From NCBI GenBank assembly GCA_018401885.1, contig JAGYKB010000020.1, positions 1-40,857 on the forward strand: a stretch of DNA of 40,857 nucleotides. Direction: 5' to 3'. Below the pieces are notes generated by a model. It saw nothing but the letters and a program-made list of their open reading frames with translations. It was not told the origin of the DNA and made no database searches. Positions 7,665-17,168 of this stretch are shown in pieces; positions within the stretch are counted from its first letter, which is position 1, and each line of letters begins with the position of its first letter. The translations under genes were made by a program, and so were the position numbers. Origin of the DNA: Gammaproteobacteria bacterium (GTDB taxonomy: Bacteria > Pseudomonadota > Gammaproteobacteria > Pseudomonadales > Pseudohongiellaceae).

Positions 7665-8861
7665 TTAGCGCGGAATGTAGGGCCGTTTAACAATGAGCGA
7701 GGGATCTGCATCTGCTTTCGGTGATAGCATTTGCGGCCTGCCTGCCTGGTTATCGGTTCCGTACAGGTTACCGTTCACGTCGACAGACAAAGAATGCATT
7801 TCGATCCAGAAATCGGGTCCTTCGGTGGGTAAATTCCACGAGTAATGACGTGTGCCGTCGAGATTGAACTGGACGATTTTGGGAGGATTGAGGTCGGTAA
7901 CCCAGGCGCTGTCCTCGCTAACCGTGATGTCGAGTGGCATGCCTAAGCCGCCCCATGTCGTCACATACTCATACTCTGGATAGCGCTCGGAATCGCGAGC
8001 GGCAACTTGCTGGAAAACCTTGATGTCGCGATTGTCGCGGTCGAGAGCATAGAGCCTCTCATTCGGACCAAGTGCGAGCGAGTGAACGCTGCTAAATTGA
8101 TGGGGCTCTTTGCCGCGCTCACCAAATTCCGAGTGGTAGCTGCCATCGGCATTACGAACAACGATGCGGGTATTTCTTAAGCCGTCGGCGATCAAGAATT
8201 TACCGTCTGGCAAAAACGCGACGTCCTGTGGTTGGGCGTAGTGAGTGTCGTCCTCACCGGGAACATTTTTCTCGCCGAGTGTCATAAGTAATTTGTCGCC
8301 ATCATTCGAGAAGACGTAAATGATGTGGCCGGTTTCATCGATGAGCCAGAGTCGCTTTTCGTCATCGTAAGGGCTCATCCGAATGCGATGCGGTCCCGGG
8401 CCATCGGTTCCTGTGAATAAATGGTCCCATTGATCCCAAACTTCAAGGAGTTCACCATCAGCGTTGATGACATATAAGCAGTTTTGCCATACCCGCCCGC
8501 GACCGCGAAGCACGTTCCATCCCAATGAGCCCGCGAAGTTGGTGTATTCACTCGGGACCGGATTGGGTAGTTGCGTTTCTCCTCGCTGTAGAACAAAGAT
8601 GCGCTCTGTGGATTCGACATAAACGCCAGAAGTGCCGCCCCACGAAAAACCGTCTCCCGCAAAAGGCTGCATCCAAGTCTCGGTATTGAAGTTGTAAGGA
8701 GCGGGTCCTCTCGAGTCGTCGTCTTCCGCCCCAAGAGCAAAGACGGGCAACAAATAAAATGCCCCGAAGGCAGCGGCAATCAAACAGTTACGCAACAGGG
8801 TGTTGCTGTCGGTCTTTTTGCTGCCTGTCAAAGGCGACTGCGAGGTCGAAAGTAAGGGCAT
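7665..8861 (-). CDS. Exported NHL-repeat beta-propeller protein
   Basis: A 398-residue exported protein. A hydrophobic signal (about residues 24-43, LIAAAFGAFYLLPVFALG) with a likely cut after ALG precedes NHL-type repeats (for example DVAFLPDGKFLIADGLRN and SLALGPNERLYALDRDNRDIKVF) that would build a six-bladed propeller. The family includes peptidyl-alpha-hydroxyglycine lyase-like proteins, but I cannot confirm the lyase active site, so function stays open. A strong TTAGGAG precedes the ATG at 8861. It lies 121 bases after the FG-GAP gene on the same strand; both encode secreted propellers and may act on the same extracellular material. Confidence 0.75.
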   Translation of the reverse strand: MPLLSTSQSPLTGSKKTDSNTLLRNCLIAAAFGAFYLLPVFALGAEDDDSRGPAPYNFNTETWMQPFAGDGFSWGGTSGVYVESTERIFVLQRGETQLPNPVPSEYTNFAGSLGWNVLRGRGRVWQNCLYVINADGELLEVWDQWDHLFTGTDGPGPHRIRMSPYDDEKRLWLIDETGHIIYVFSNDGDKLLMTLGEKNVPGEDDTHYAQPQDVAFLPDGKFLIADGLRNTRIVVRNADGSYHSEFGERGKEPHQFSSVHSLALGPNERLYALDRDNRDIKVFQQVAARDSERYPEYEYVTTWGGLGMPLDITVSEDSAWVTDLNPPKIVQFNLDGTRHYSWNLPTEGPDFWIEMHSLSVDVNGNLYGTDNQAGRPQMLSPKADADPSLIVKRPYIPR

Positions 8862-8982
8862 ACGGCTCTCCTAAGGGAGGTTAATGTTTTAATTTTGCCG
8901 CTAATCTGAATCGTTGCGGAAGGTCTAAGATTTAAAGATAACAAGACTTTAGCGAGGCGCCAAGGAATAAACGCGAGTTTGC

Positions 8983-10527
8983 TCACTCGAGGTTTTTCGT
9001 TGGTAAAGGCATCTCCGTGCTGTCGTTTTGTCGAGCAGGAGTGAAACGCGCGCGGGGCTCCATCGAGCGCTGTTGTTCGAGCCAGAACACCCCATCAAAT
9101 GGCGCGCTGTTACCGCGAGTCCCTAGAAGATCAGTATCACCATCGCCATCCATGTCTCTCGCGATGAACTTGTCGAACATGCCGCGCTTGCGCCTCGAAA
9201 CATCGTGGCGCCGCCACGAGGAGGAGAGGGCTGCTGATTCACCTGGGTTTTCAAACCACGCGAGGCGGCCAAGGGCGTCGCCTACATTAACCTCGCCGTC
9301 GCCTTCACGGGGCCCGCCGCTGTAACTGCCTACAAAGACATCGCTGTCGCCGTCGCTATCGATATCGGTTACTAAAATGCCGGTGATTGTATCAGGCGCG
9401 AGGCTTCCTATTGGGTGATGGATCCACGCACTGTCTATATGCTCCGGTTGTTCCAGCCACCCGAGAGCCGTGGTGAGTGCCCCTGTGCCGATGGCGCCAA
9501 TAATATCCAATCGCCCGTCGTTGTTGAGATCAGCGTACTCAAGGTTAAATCCAGAGGCAGTTCCGCCAACTATGCCGATGGCATGCTCTACAAAGCTCAG
9601 TTTCCCGGGGTCGCTCCGGTTCTCGAACCACGCAAGTCGGTTTTCACCGCGACTGCCAACGATGACATCGAGATCACCGTCTCCGTCGAGATCTTTAGGC
9701 TGCGCGTTCTGTGGGACACTAAAACGACCCAACTCAGTTTCTGTCCACGAGGCGTCCTGTAGAGGGTTGCCTTTTACCGAAAAAATGGAGACAGGTGTCG
9801 AGCGTAAGAGGTCGGCAGGCCCCGGTCTCTGAGCGCCTTTGTTTGCGGCGATCGCCTCGGGTGTCCCATCGCCATCGAGATCCGCGGCAAACACGCGAAT
9901 GTAGGAGCCGTTGCCTTTGGTCATAGGGAGTATGAGACGTTTCCAAGCCACGCCACGCCGAGCTTCTTCAGGGCCCGGGTTCTGAAGGTAAATTAGGTGT
10001 GAAAGTTCTGCCGCGACAATAACATCAAGAAACCCGTCCCCATTGAAGTCGCCGATGTCTGCATCCTCTGGGGCGGGCGAATCTGTGCCCTCGGCAAGCG
10101 TGATGTTAGTCCAGTCGGTGGGTGTTGCGCCGGCAAAAGCTATACGAACATGGCCCTCTGAGTCTGGAGCATAATCTGGGTCGAATTCACTGGAGTCATA
10201 TTCGCTGTCAGACTCATGGACAGACACAATATCCTCGCGACCATCATTATCTATATCGCCGACGACCAATCCGTCGCTGCCACTTAGGGCGAAGCCCGCT
10301 AACTCGGGCGAGTCGATTATCCACTCGCGCCACGTTATATACTCGCCGGAAGCTGCGGTTGCCGAACCCATCTGGGCGCCTATGCCTGTCATCTCTGTGG
10401 TCTTGTCGAGTGTCCCAGGTACTGCGGCAAAGGCCAATGCGCAAAGACAGGTCAGTGGGACCGCAAAATTGTGCACCCAGCGGATTTTTCGGTTTTGACG
10501 GTGGGTTCTCATTGTTTGCATAAGCAT
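8983..10527 (-). CDS. Secreted FG-GAP/VCBS repeat protein
   Basis: A 514-residue protein with an N-terminal signal (HNFAVPLTCLCALAFAAVPG) after a basic start. At least seven calcium-loop motifs recur: DIDNDGREDIV, DFNGDGFLDVIVA, DLDGDGTPEAIA, DLDGDGDLDVIVG, DLNNDGRLDIIGA, DIDSDGDSDVFVG and DMDGDGDTDLLG. Each is followed by a strand ending in WFENP or WLEQ. This is the FG-GAP/VCBS pattern of a seven-bladed Ca2+-binding propeller on the cell surface or outside. No catalytic domain is visible. Start is uncertain: ATG 10527, or ATG codons 3 and 6. It diverges from the transglycosylase gene across a short spacer. Confidence 0.8.
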   Translation of the reverse strand: MLMQTMRTHRQNRKIRWVHNFAVPLTCLCALAFAAVPGTLDKTTEMTGIGAQMGSATAASGEYITWREWIIDSPELAGFALSGSDGLVVGDIDNDGREDIVSVHESDSEYDSSEFDPDYAPDSEGHVRIAFAGATPTDWTNITLAEGTDSPAPEDADIGDFNGDGFLDVIVAAELSHLIYLQNPGPEEARRGVAWKRLILPMTKGNGSYIRVFAADLDGDGTPEAIAANKGAQRPGPADLLRSTPVSIFSVKGNPLQDASWTETELGRFSVPQNAQPKDLDGDGDLDVIVGSRGENRLAWFENRSDPGKLSFVEHAIGIVGGTASGFNLEYADLNNDGRLDIIGAIGTGALTTALGWLEQPEHIDSAWIHHPIGSLAPDTITGILVTDIDSDGDSDVFVGSYSGGPREGDGEVNVGDALGRLAWFENPGESAALSSSWRRHDVSRRKRGMFDKFIARDMDGDGDTDLLGTRGNSAPFDGVFWLEQQRSMEPRARFTPARQNDSTEMPLPTKNLE

Positions 10528-10675
10528 GTTTTTTGCATCGATTTATGAAAAAAGCGGTAAGCTGGATCATGCTAGCAGCGGCCGAGCAGAGAGGGAAGCA
10601 GTGCCGTCTCTCTTCAGCCATCGGATTACCCTGTTGATGATTCTAATTCTCGGTCGCATCCTTTATCATGCCGAT

Positions 10676-11959
10676 ATGAAAGTTCTCGAATCAAACCCGA
10701 TACACCTGCCTTACACATTGTCTTCTCGGTGGCGACTGCCTTCAGGGAGACTCCTTGCTCGACTACTGAGTGCGTGTGTTGGGCTGCTCTGTATGTCAGT
10801 CGCGCTGGCCCAACCATTAGCTTCAGAGCAGTCGCTTTCATTCGATGAGTGGGTTGAAGGATTGCGAGCCGAGGCGTTGGGTTTGGGGATTCGCGCAGAA
10901 ACGCTCGAAGCGCTGGACACCCTTGAGGCGCCGCTGGCCAAGGTGCTCGAATACGATAATAGCCAGCCAGAATTCGTTCAAACATTCACTCGCTATCTCA
11001 ATCTCCGCGTAACGCCTCGTCAGGTCGAACGTGGTCAGGCGCTGCTCGATGAACATTCTGAGCTGCTTGCTGAAGTCCAAGCAAAATACAATGTTCAGCC
11101 GCATTACCTAGCTGCATTCTGGGCAATCGAAAGCAACTTCGGAAGCGCAACCGGGGGATTTTCCGTTCTGCAGGCGCTTGCCACGCTTGCGTATGATCCC
11201 AGGCGCGCTCAATTCTTTAGGGATCAGCTTATTACGGCGCTACGAATTCTGGATGCTGGACATATCAGCGCTGAGCGCATGACAGGTTCTTGGGCTGGCG
11301 CGATGGGGCAACTTCAATTCATGCCCAGTGTCTTCTTTAGCTACGGGGTTGACGGCGACGGCGACGGTCGAATCGATATCTGGAACAGCTTGCCCGACAT
11401 TTTTCATTCGGCAGCCAACTTCTTAAGCCAATCCGGCTGGCGTGGAGATGAGCGCTGGGGAAGGGAAGTGTTGTTGCCCCCAGACTTCGATTTTTCTCTA
11501 ACCGGCGTTGCCGAACGACGTTCTCTAGAGGCGTGGCGACTGCTTGGCGTGCGGCAGGTAACCGGTGCGGACTTGCCTGTTGCGGATATGGATGCCTCGG
11601 TGATTCTCCCCGCGGGTGCCGATGGTCCGGCTTTTCTTGCCTACAATAACTACCGCGCGACCCTTGCCTACAATCCTTCCACTTTTTATGCGCTGACGGT
11701 AGGTCATCTCGCCGATCGCTTTACAGGAAGCGACCCGATTCAGCGGATGCCCGTGAATGAGCAGGCTATGAGCTTGGCGGATGTGAAAGAATTGCAGGAG
11801 TTGCTCAATCGCGCAGGCTTCGACTCCGGCGAACCCGATGGGCGAGTGGGGCGACAAACTAGAAGCGCTATTAGGGCGTATCAAGAGCATCAGTTTCTCA
11901 GAATGGATGCCTATGCCTCCAAAGCGCTGCTCGAAAGACTGCGGTCTGAGCAAAAATAA
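10676..11959 (+). CDS. Lytic murein transglycosylase, MltB family (SLT_2) with PG-binding domain
   Basis: Cleaves the MurNAc-GlcNAc bond of peptidoglycan in the periplasm, forming 1,6-anhydro ends. From ATG 10676 the protein is 427 residues, with signal peptide LLARLLSACVGLLCMSVALA (cut near residue 45). The SLT_2 domain has catalytic Glu152 in AFWAIESNFGS and the family segment GSWAGAMGQLQFMPSVFFSYGVDGDGDGRID. The C-terminus (about 368-425, VKELQELLNRAGFDSGEPDGRVG) is a peptidoglycan-binding type 1 domain. The frame is open from 10526, but that start would overlap the divergent gene and bury the signal peptide, so 10676 is preferred. The signal lacks an obvious lipobox Cys, so it is probably soluble, unlike E. 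coli MltB. Confidence 0.88.
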   Translation: MKVLESNPIHLPYTLSSRWRLPSGRLLARLLSACVGLLCMSVALAQPLASEQSLSFDEWVEGLRAEALGLGIRAETLEALDTLEAPLAKVLEYDNSQPEFVQTFTRYLNLRVTPRQVERGQALLDEHSELLAEVQAKYNVQPHYLAAFWAIESNFGSATGGFSVLQALATLAYDPRRAQFFRDQLITALRILDAGHISAERMTGSWAGAMGQLQFMPSVFFSYGVDGDGDGRIDIWNSLPDIFHSAANFLSQSGWRGDERWGREVLLPPDFDFSLTGVAERRSLEAWRLLGVRQVTGADLPVADMDASVILPAGADGPAFLAYNNYRATLAYNPSTFYALTVGHLADRFTGSDPIQRMPVNEQAMSLADVKELQELLNRAGFDSGEPDGRVGRQTRSAIRAYQEHQFLRMDAYASKALLERLRSEQK

Positions 11960-12050
11960 ACTCGAGAGAGATTGTTGCGTGCAAGTTCGCAGATGAATCG
12001 ACGCTCGATGCAAACCCCATCAGATTGGAAGAAAGTTGCGAGATCTCCCC

Positions 12051-13088
12051 ATGACTACAATGACCCTAAACCCCGCTAGCCATTCAAGCAGTGACGATCG
12101 AAGCCTCGTGCTCTTTCGACGTATGGCCTGGATCACAATCGTCGCGGTGTACGTCTTGATTCTAGTTGGGGCAAGCGTGCGTGCGTCGGGCTCTGGCATG
12201 GGTTGTCCCGATTGGCCTACTTGTTTCGGGCAATGGGTTCCTCCTACGAGTGAAGCTCAGCTTCCGGCAAACTATCAGGAAATATATGCCGCTAGAGGCT
12301 ATGCGGAAACACGGTTCAACGTAGTCAAAACCTGGACCGAGTACTTGAACCGCCTATTGGGCGTCTCCATCGGCTTTATGATCTTGGCCACCGCTCTTTT
12401 CTCTTGGCGCACGCGGGCACACGACCCCGCCATTGCAAAAGCCTCAATAGCCGCGTTTCTTATGGTGGGCTTTCAGGGTTGGCTCGGGAGCAGGGTGGTC
12501 GGCTCTAATCTGATGCCGGGATTAATTACGCTTCATATGCTGGTGGCACTCGCAATCGTCGCCGTGCTGCTTTACGCAGTCGCTCAGGCGCGGCGAGGCA
12601 TCATGGCATCGCAACCTGTGACGGCAATCGATAGACGCTTCCCCAAGTGGCTTTATATTGTTCTCGGCATGACGATTTTGCAGGTTGCGATGGGGACGCA
12701 AGTGCGCGAGATGACAGATCTCATCAGTAAACTGCAGGGAGAGCAGATGCGTTCGAGTTGGATAGATGCTATGCCTTGGTTCTTCTACGTTCACAGAAGC
12801 TTTTCGGCAATTGTTCTGTTTAGCAACCTCTGGCTCGCGAAGCTTCTTATCACCTCACTTGGACTTGGCCATGCACTTACTAAGATGACCCTCGCTATGA
12901 TTGCAGTCATCCTTCTCTCCGTTATTTCGGGAGCGACACTTGGGCATCTCGGAATGCCTGCGCTTGTGCAGCCCACGCATCTGCTCGCCGCAGCTTTGCT
13001 GTTTGGTTTGCAATTTTTAATCTGGATGAGCTATCGCCACGCCCGAGACGCGAAGATGCCCCTCCGATCAATGGAAGTTTCTGCATGA
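12051..13088 (+). CDS. ctaA: Heme A synthase (CtaA/COX15)
   Basis: Integral membrane enzyme that oxidises the C8 methyl of heme O to the formyl of heme A for aa3-type cytochrome oxidase. About eight helices are visible in 345 residues. The hallmark GASVRASGSGMGCPDWPTCFG follows helix 1. Conserved heme-binding His residues are seen in LITLHML, FYVHRSFS and QPTHLL. The position usually His in the first motif reads Asn here (WTEYLNRLLG), which some bacterial homologues also seem to have. Start ATG 12051 is chosen; an in-frame TTG at 12036 directly follows a purine-rich stretch and is an alternative. Its stop overlaps the next gene (ATGA), so the two are translationally coupled. No other cta/cox gene is in the window. 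Confidence 0.9.
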   Translation: MTTMTLNPASHSSSDDRSLVLFRRMAWITIVAVYVLILVGASVRASGSGMGCPDWPTCFGQWVPPTSEAQLPANYQEIYAARGYAETRFNVVKTWTEYLNRLLGVSIGFMILATALFSWRTRAHDPAIAKASIAAFLMVGFQGWLGSRVVGSNLMPGLITLHMLVALAIVAVLLYAVAQARRGIMASQPVTAIDRRFPKWLYIVLGMTILQVAMGTQVREMTDLISKLQGEQMRSSWIDAMPWFFYVHRSFSAIVLFSNLWLAKLLITSLGLGHALTKMTLAMIAVILLSVISGATLGHLGMPALVQPTHLLAAALLFGLQFLIWMSYRHARDAKMPLRSMEVSA

Positions 13089-14341
13089 GCGTCAGCACGA
13101 AAGAATTTGAGATAGTTGTCTTCGGTGCGACAAGTTTTGTCGGCAAAATCCTCTGCAATTACCTTTGCAACGAATACCGAGAGCCAAATCTGCGCTGGGC
13201 AATGGCGGCGCGCTCGAGTGCCAAACTTAGTGAGCTCAGAACAGAGCTTGGTGAGAACGCAAAAGCGGTCCCGCTGATCGTGGCGGACTCGGCAGATGCT
13301 GAGTCTTTGGCACAGCTTTGCGATCGCTGTGAATTAGTCATCTCAACGGTGGGGCCGTATGCTCTTTACGGCGAATTGTTAATCGAAGCCTGCGTCCGCG
13401 GCGGTGTTGACTACTGTGACCTGACGGGTGAACCGCAGTGGATTCGACGTATGATAGATCGCTACGAGGGCCTTGCCCGACAATCGGGCGCTCGCATCGT
13501 GCACAGCTGTGGCTTCGACTCGATTCCCTCTGATTTAGGTGTGAGGCATCTTCAGGAGACCGCCCACGCTCAGTTTGGGGCCTACTGCGATAGAGTAAAG
13601 ATGCGCGTTGTAAAGATGAAAGGGGGTGCATCAGGCGGCACAGTTGCGAGTGGTCTCAATGTCTACCGTGAGGCGGCCAAAGACCCTGCGCTGCAAAAAG
13701 AGCTCAGAGACAGCTATTCTCTTTGCCCTCAGGGACACGAATTTACACAACGACAACCGAGCGTTGGCGTTGAATACGACGAGGATATGAAGTCATGGGC
13801 TGGGCCTTTCATTATGGCCTCTATCAATACAAGAATCGTGTTGCGCTCGAATGCCCTGTGGCCGAACCACTACAGCAAAAACTTCCTCTACGATGAAGCC
13901 ATGCTGTTAGGCGATGGTGAGAAGGGTCGTAAGGCGGCGAAGAAACTCGCGTTCGGAATGAAGTGGGGAATGATGGCAATGGCGATCGCGCCCATTCGGG
14001 CATTCGCGCAGCGATTCTTGTTGCCCAAGCCGGGAGAGGGTCCCACACCAGAGCAGCAGCGTGACGGGATGTTCGACCTGCACTTTATCGGCACCACCGA
14101 AGCGGGAGACAAGCTGGTTACCCGCGTAACAGGCGATCGCGATCCGGGCTACGGGTCAACGGCGAAAATGCTAGCGCAGGCAGGTATAAGCCTTCGCCGC
14201 GATGTCGATCAGCAGTCTGTCGGAGGGGGCTTCTGGACCACGGCAACCGTGTTCAACGAACGTTTTTATGAGCGCCTGCAGTCTCACGCAGGTCTTACTT
14301 TTGAGGTGCTAGAGACGACACCCTCGATGGATGCTGAATAA
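13085..14341 (+). CDS. Saccharopine dehydrogenase-like / trans-acting enoyl reductase family protein
   Basis: A 418-residue protein with an N-terminal Rossmann fold: the dinucleotide loop VVFGATSFVGK at about 10-20 is followed by AARSSAKLSELRTELG and the segment VISTVGPYALYGELLIEACVRGGVDYCDLTGE. Members of this superfamily include saccharopine dehydrogenases and mycobacterial trans-acting enoyl reductases. The layout with a hydrophobic helix near 290-310 (FGMKWGMMAMAIAPIRAFA) fits the latter group. The substrate cannot be told from sequence; a lipid or fatty acyl intermediate is a guess. It starts inside the ctaA stop codon (4-base overlap). Confidence 0.78.
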   Translation: MSVSTKEFEIVVFGATSFVGKILCNYLCNEYREPNLRWAMAARSSAKLSELRTELGENAKAVPLIVADSADAESLAQLCDRCELVISTVGPYALYGELLIEACVRGGVDYCDLTGEPQWIRRMIDRYEGLARQSGARIVHSCGFDSIPSDLGVRHLQETAHAQFGAYCDRVKMRVVKMKGGASGGTVASGLNVYREAAKDPALQKELRDSYSLCPQGHEFTQRQPSVGVEYDEDMKSWAGPFIMASINTRIVLRSNALWPNHYSKNFLYDEAMLLGDGEKGRKAAKKLAFGMKWGMMAMAIAPIRAFAQRFLLPKPGEGPTPEQQRDGMFDLHFIGTTEAGDKLVTRVTGDRDPGYGSTAKMLAQAGISLRRDVDQQSVGGGFWTTATVFNERFYERLQSHAGLTFEVLETTPSMDAE

Positions 14342-14362
14342 GGCAGGAGGCATGTTGGGAAG

Positions 14363-15784
14363 CTAGAACGTGAGTTCGGCGCCGCCATAAGTGAATATTG
14401 AATTCCTCTCCTGAAAGCCTTTTGGCTTGTAAAACACGGCACCTACCTCGATGCGCACGCTGAGGGGTGACACATCCCATCGCGCTCTCAAATCGAGATG
14501 CTGACCCATATAGCTATCGGTGACTCCACTTGGGTCGCTCCGCTTTGTTCGTCCCAACGAATCGAGGTTGTCTGCAAGCCAGAAGTGGCGATAGGACGCC
14601 ATCAAATTGAGCGTTGGAACGGGGTTAAAACTCGCTCTAAGCCCTGGGGTGATAATGTTGCTCGCGTTAAACACGCCATAGAAGCCGGTCGGCCCATAGG
14701 CGAATGCCGTTACACCGAAGAGTTGATTGAACCGTTCTTGTCGCTGCGGGGTCCCCAGATCGTTGCCGCTGCCGTAGTCGAATTCAAACAGAACCCTTAA
14801 TCGTGATGGAATATCGAAGCTGTAGCCTAGCTCGAAGAACGCGTATTCGGCACGGTGATCGCCGTGGCTGGCGCTACCTTCTGCGATTAGCCTTGTGTTG
14901 TCTCCTCTTTGCAACACGCCTTCAATTTCAAAATCAAACTGGCCAGGCTGTGCGCGTACCTCGGCACGCGCGCCCAGCGTCTCTATCGTGGAGTTGAGCA
15001 CCGTTTCACTGTTCTCGCGGAGTGAGAAGTAGTAAACCTCGGTTCTAAGCCTGTCGAAATAGCCGCCGGTTCTGCCTGCTAACGGGGCTGGCTGTGTGGT
15101 AAAAACGCCATAAAAACGGCGATTATTGCTCGATTTATCCCATTCAAAATCATTTTCGAGCACCGAGCCTTTGTCTGCGGGCAAGCGTTGAACGGGCTGT
15201 GTCGCAAACACCGAAACTTGGTTGCCGCTGCGAGCGGTGTGCTTAAATTCGAAGCCATCAAAGGCATTGAAGGTATTGCGGTAGATTGGTCGAGCTATAA
15301 GTCGCCTGCTGCCGTAATCCGTCGTAAAGCGGCCCAACTTCAGCGTGGTAGCCTCCGAACCTAAGTCGAGCTTTACGCTTGCTTGTTGAATGTCGAGCGC
15401 ATTGACATCCCCGGTACCCAAGATGCCGTCGGCGTCCGCGAATTGCTGTCTGGCATCCATTACCTCGACCTGCCATACGCGACCGTTATTAACGTATTTC
15501 GCGTCGATCCGTGTGCGGAGTGTTAACACTTGATCATTGGGGGTTCCGCGCCGAACAGAGTTGCGAGCGTTCTCGAAACGACTTCGGAATGCGCCAGAGA
15601 CCGAGAAGCCTTCGGGTAGGTCGAGGCTATCATCTAACCGCCACGCAGAGGAGTCGGCGGCGTGCGAAGAAAGCGCAAAAAAAGTCAGGCAAGCTATCGC
15701 TACAGCGGTGAGCATCGGTGCGCAAGCGGGCGCTGCATGGGGATGGTTACGGCGATCTTCATTGCTTCGAATTGTGGAGGACAT
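14363..15784 (-). CDS. Outer-membrane porin, alginate-export family
   Basis: A 473-residue outer-membrane beta-barrel. An N-terminal signal (MLTAVAIACLTFFALSSHAA) is followed by alternating amphipathic strands. The segments LRTRIDAKYVNNGRVWQVEVMDARQ, ASVKLDLGSEATTLKLGRF and FDGFEFKHTARSGNQVSVFAT resemble the alginate_exp (PF13372) barrel. The chain ends GAELTF, with the terminal Phe recognised by the Bam machinery. Members pass polysaccharides or small organic solutes; no alginate genes lie nearby, so the substrate is unknown. It is convergent with the reductase gene, 21 bases away, and diverges from the AraC regulator, a candidate controller. Confidence 0.8.
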   Translation of the reverse strand: MSSTIRSNEDRRNHPHAAPACAPMLTAVAIACLTFFALSSHAADSSAWRLDDSLDLPEGFSVSGAFRSRFENARNSVRRGTPNDQVLTLRTRIDAKYVNNGRVWQVEVMDARQQFADADGILGTGDVNALDIQQASVKLDLGSEATTLKLGRFTTDYGSRRLIARPIYRNTFNAFDGFEFKHTARSGNQVSVFATQPVQRLPADKGSVLENDFEWDKSSNNRRFYGVFTTQPAPLAGRTGGYFDRLRTEVYYFSLRENSETVLNSTIETLGARAEVRAQPGQFDFEIEGVLQRGDNTRLIAEGSASHGDHRAEYAFFELGYSFDIPSRLRVLFEFDYGSGNDLGTPQRQERFNQLFGVTAFAYGPTGFYGVFNASNIITPGLRASFNPVPTLNLMASYRHFWLADNLDSLGRTKRSDPSGVTDSYMGQHLDLRARWDVSPLSVRIEVGAVFYKPKGFQERNSIFTYGGAELTF

Positions 15785-16070
15785 ACCTTTTCCGTAAGTT
15801 CATAAGCTTAGACGATTAGGTTCTGCGCCTAAGAATAAATAAGAGGCAAAGTCCGTCATAATACGCCACGACTGTCATCAAATCATCCCGCAATTGGAAA
15901 CGCCTCCACTGAGAACTCTCGTCTATCACAGAGTGCAGTGATAGTCTTGGCTCAGTGCGTTTTTGTCGGTGCCTTGGAACGAAACCATCGATAGATTTAA
16001 TGAGGTCGATTCGGCTATTCTCGGCTGTTGTCTCACCGCGCGTCAAATTAACCTAAGGATCCTATGCTAA

Positions 16071-17144
16071 ATGCTGTTGTTTACCGCCCAGATAGTCGCT
16101 ATTTTAAGCGTGTTGCTACTCGCAGTCGGCTATCTGAAAGCTGAGCCGCACGCTGCCAGTGCACGTGTTTTTGGCCTTATCGCTCTTTGTGTTGCGCTCT
16201 ACATTATGAGCGGTATGACAGGGCCGAACATAGCGGTGCACTACCAACTGGATTTCGGCCGCTGGCAACCGCTCGTAGGCGTTACAAGCAGCAGTATCTC
16301 AGGCCTTTTCATGCTTTACTGCTTCTTGATTTTTCAAGAGGCGCATCGATTTCCCCGCGTGCTCGGAGCTGCTTTCCTGTTACAGGTGTTCGCCGAACTC
16401 GCGCTCATTATTATTTCTTCGCAGACAGACGGACAGGGCGGCAGCATATTCAATGGTATTGCTTTGGTGCTCGACTTAATGCAGCTTGGTTTCGTTGGGC
16501 TTGCAATTTATTGGACACTCTCGGGCTGGAGCACCGATCTAGTTGAGGACCGTCGCGTATTTAGATGGTTCGTGATTGGGGTTCAAGGAGCCCTCATATT
16601 CTTCGTACTTTTTCTTGAAAACTTTGTCTTCGATGATGGAGCACAAGCCTTCGTGGGAGTTCAGGCTATTACCGTCTATTCGATTGCCGCGCTCGCACTC
16701 GGTATGCTGCTTGTCTCAATGAAATTTGACTACGTCTCGCTTTCACAAGCCATACGAAAAGTGACGGAGCGCGAATCAGCGCCTGCAGATTCGACGAATG
16801 CGCCATTCGATATAGATGGGTTTAACGTGGCATTCAGAGAGGGATTTCTTTATCGAGAAGCCGGACTAACCATTGCCGTACTTGCCACCAAACTTGGTCT
16901 GCCTGAATATAAGCTAAGGGCGTTCATACACCAGGAGCTAGGTTTTCGGAATTTCAATGCCATGCTCCACGTTTACCGGGTGGCTGAGGCATGTGAAATA
17001 CTGTCTGATGCAAAAAAGGCCAGTCTCCCTGTGTTAACAGTCGCTCTATCAGTAGGTTATCAATCAATCACTCCCTTTAATAATGCATTCCGTGAACTTA
17101 AAGGGATGACGCCCTCCGAGTTCCGTAAACAAGCATTCGGTTAG
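16071..17144 (+). CDS. Membrane-anchored AraC-family regulator
   Basis: A 357-residue protein with about seven hydrophobic segments in residues 1-220 and an AraC helix-turn-helix domain in the last 100 residues. The second HTH is clear: LPVLTVALSVGYQSITPFNNAFRELKGMTPSEFRK. The first HTH is around LTIAVLATKLGLPEYKLRAFIHQELG. This membrane-sensor plus AraC layout is a known but little studied class in marine Proteobacteria. The start ATG 16071 has TAAGGA eleven bases upstream; an ATG at 16064 is out of frame. It diverges from the porin across 286 bases that hold no other gene, and precedes the small membrane-protein cassette on the same strand. The porin or the cassette are plausible targets. 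Confidence 0.87.
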   Translation: MLLFTAQIVAILSVLLLAVGYLKAEPHAASARVFGLIALCVALYIMSGMTGPNIAVHYQLDFGRWQPLVGVTSSSISGLFMLYCFLIFQEAHRFPRVLGAAFLLQVFAELALIIISSQTDGQGGSIFNGIALVLDLMQLGFVGLAIYWTLSGWSTDLVEDRRVFRWFVIGVQGALIFFVLFLENFVFDDGAQAFVGVQAITVYSIAALALGMLLVSMKFDYVSLSQAIRKVTERESAPADSTNAPFDIDGFNVAFREGFLYREAGLTIAVLATKLGLPEYKLRAFIHQELGFRNFNAMLHVYRVAEACEILSDAKKASLPVLTVALSVGYQSITPFNNAFRELKGMTPSEFRKQAFG

Positions 17145-17168
17145 CTTGGGTAATCACCAACCGATATT

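Noticed and set aside
8375..8779. Longer antisense or alternate-frame ORFs inside the NHL and FG-GAP genes
   Set aside because: The real frames carry signal peptides and regular propeller repeats; the others show no domain and are explained by codon bias.
10526..10675. Upstream extension of the transglycosylase frame to an ATG at 10526
   Set aside because: It would overlap the start of the divergent FG-GAP gene and place the signal peptide about 75 residues in. ATG 10676 gives a normal signal peptide.
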